A stretch of DNA of 5,507 nucleotides, from NCBI GenBank assembly GCA_003561665.1, contig PWVY01000199.1, positions 1 through 5,507 of the forward strand, read 5' to 3'. Positions 5,261 to 5,507 of this stretch are shown in pieces. The notes below the pieces were generated by a model. That model did not search any database. It was given only the letters and a program-made list of their open reading frames with translations, and was not told the DNA's origin. Position 1 is the first letter of the stretch, and every line of letters begins with the position of its first letter. The stretch comes from Thermoplasmata archaeon (GTDB lineage: Archaea > Thermoplasmatota > SW-10-69-26). A program made the position numbers and the translations under genes.

Positions 5261-5277
5261 GATCAGGAGCACGTTGT

Positions 5278-5507
5278 GTGTACGTCATCCTGGGTTGCGG
5301 TTCTGTAGGATTCAAGGTCGCCAGCACGCTGCAAGCCCGCGGCGAAGAGATCTTCGTCGTGGACGCCAGCGACACTCGGGTCGAGAACCTCCGAGACGGC
5401 AACCTCAACGCCGCCGTAGGCAACCTCCGGAACCTGGAACCCTTCAACGACCAACTCGAGCGCGCCGAAGCGGTTCTCGTCCTCTCCAGCGACGTCGACG
5501 CCAACCA
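5278..5507 (+). CDS. TrkA-N (RCK Rossmann) domain protein, N-terminal part, cut by window edge
   Basis: Only the first 76 residues are inside the window. They form the start of a TrkA-N/RCK-type NAD-binding Rossmann fold: MYVILGCGSVGFKVASTL with the dinucleotide motif GCGSVG at 6-11, a second strand IFVVDA ending in Asp29 (the residue that normally binds the adenosine ribose), NLNAAVGNLRN (42-52), where the family usually reads 'vvGdat', and AVLVLSSDVDAN (65-76). The GTG at 5278 is chosen because AGGAG lies eight bases upstream and the first strand begins at residue 2. The stand-alone domain acts as a regulatory subunit of potassium uptake systems. Several archaeal proteins instead join this domain to a DHH phosphoesterase, and the LGCGSVG...SSDVDAN wording is compatible with that group, so the C-terminal part is needed to decide. 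Confidence 0.82.
   Translation, partial: MYVILGCGSVGFKVASTLQARGEEIFVVDASDTRVENLRDGNLNAAVGNLRNLEPFNDQLERAEAVLVLSSDVDAN

Larger units (their letters stand above)
5129..5277 (+). promoter_or_regulatory. Promoter and leader region of the TrkA-N gene
   Basis: A 149-base gap with several promoter-like elements. A perfect ten-base palindrome CGAACGTTCG (5199-5208) sits just upstream of a TATA-like AGTTATAT (5214-5221), a place where an archaeal repressor or activator could bind. Initiation would be expected near 5245, leaving a leader of about 30 bases. That leader would contain the hairpin ACCGGG-TTC-CCCGGT (5246-5260) and the ribosome binding site AGGAG (5265-5269). CTTCGTGAAG (5230-5239) is a smaller inverted repeat. 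No gene or structural RNA was recognised, and no T-rich terminator is visible after the SCP2 gene. Confidence 0.42.

Noticed and set aside
5240..5265. GGTTCCCC-containing hairpin as the T arm of a tRNA
   Set aside because: The loop is three bases rather than seven, and no acceptor, D or anticodon arms can be built around it.
5109..5504. Minus-strand open frame across the last gap and the TrkA-N gene
   Set aside because: It is antisense to a Rossmann-fold gene with clear motifs and a good ribosome binding site.
1..5507. CRISPR array, insertion sequence or prophage/defence genes
   Set aside because: No regularly spaced repeats, transposase motifs or terminal inverted repeats were seen. All recognised genes are ordinary chromosomal families in compact order.

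Overview
This is about 5.5 kb of GC-rich (roughly 60% by partial counting) archaeal chromosome. The archaeal assignment rests on several genes: an archaeosortase A, a short-form (archaeal-type) phosphatidylserine/archaetidylserine decarboxylase beside a CDP-alcohol phosphatidyltransferase, an RNase HII whose N-terminus is the archaeal 'AGIDEAGRGPV' type, and a PAC2 protein ending in a proteasome-binding tail. The proteins are not strongly acidic, so a salt-in haloarchaeon is not obvious. A euryarchaeote in the broad sense (methanogen, halophile relative or Thermoplasmatota) fits, but the sequence does not fix the lineage.

Layout, left to right. Bases 1-110 hold no gene I can identify. A PAC2-family gene (111-857) runs on the minus strand. 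It diverges, across a 251-base gap, from a tight plus-strand operon: archaeosortase artA (1109-2080), archaetidylserine decarboxylase (2085-2693) and archaetidylserine synthase pssA (2690-3430). An 89-base gap with short overlapping inverted repeats leads to a second plus-strand group: a THEP1-type NTPase (3520-4065), RNase HII (4119-4769) and a small SCP2-fold protein (4766-5128) that overlaps RNase HII by four bases. A 149-base regulatory-looking gap precedes a TrkA-N (Rossmann) gene (5278 onward) that is cut by the window edge.

The most coherent system is the operon. PssA would make archaetidylserine from a CDP-activated archaeal lipid and serine, PssD would decarboxylate it to archaetidylethanolamine, and ArtA would process C-terminal sorting tails so that surface proteins become lipid-anchored. 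In Haloferax volcanii, PssA and PssD are known to be needed for ArtA-dependent processing. Here the genes for all three steps lie together, in an order that suggests one transcript.

Three points deserve a second look. First, the decarboxylase has Ser-Ser where the self-cleavage site normally reads Gly-Ser. Second, base composition switches near 3430-3520 from a G/T-rich to a C/A-rich plus strand, and the minus-strand PAC2 gene shows this does not simply follow coding direction. Third, ArtA carries a long loop with two cysteines just before its catalytic helix.
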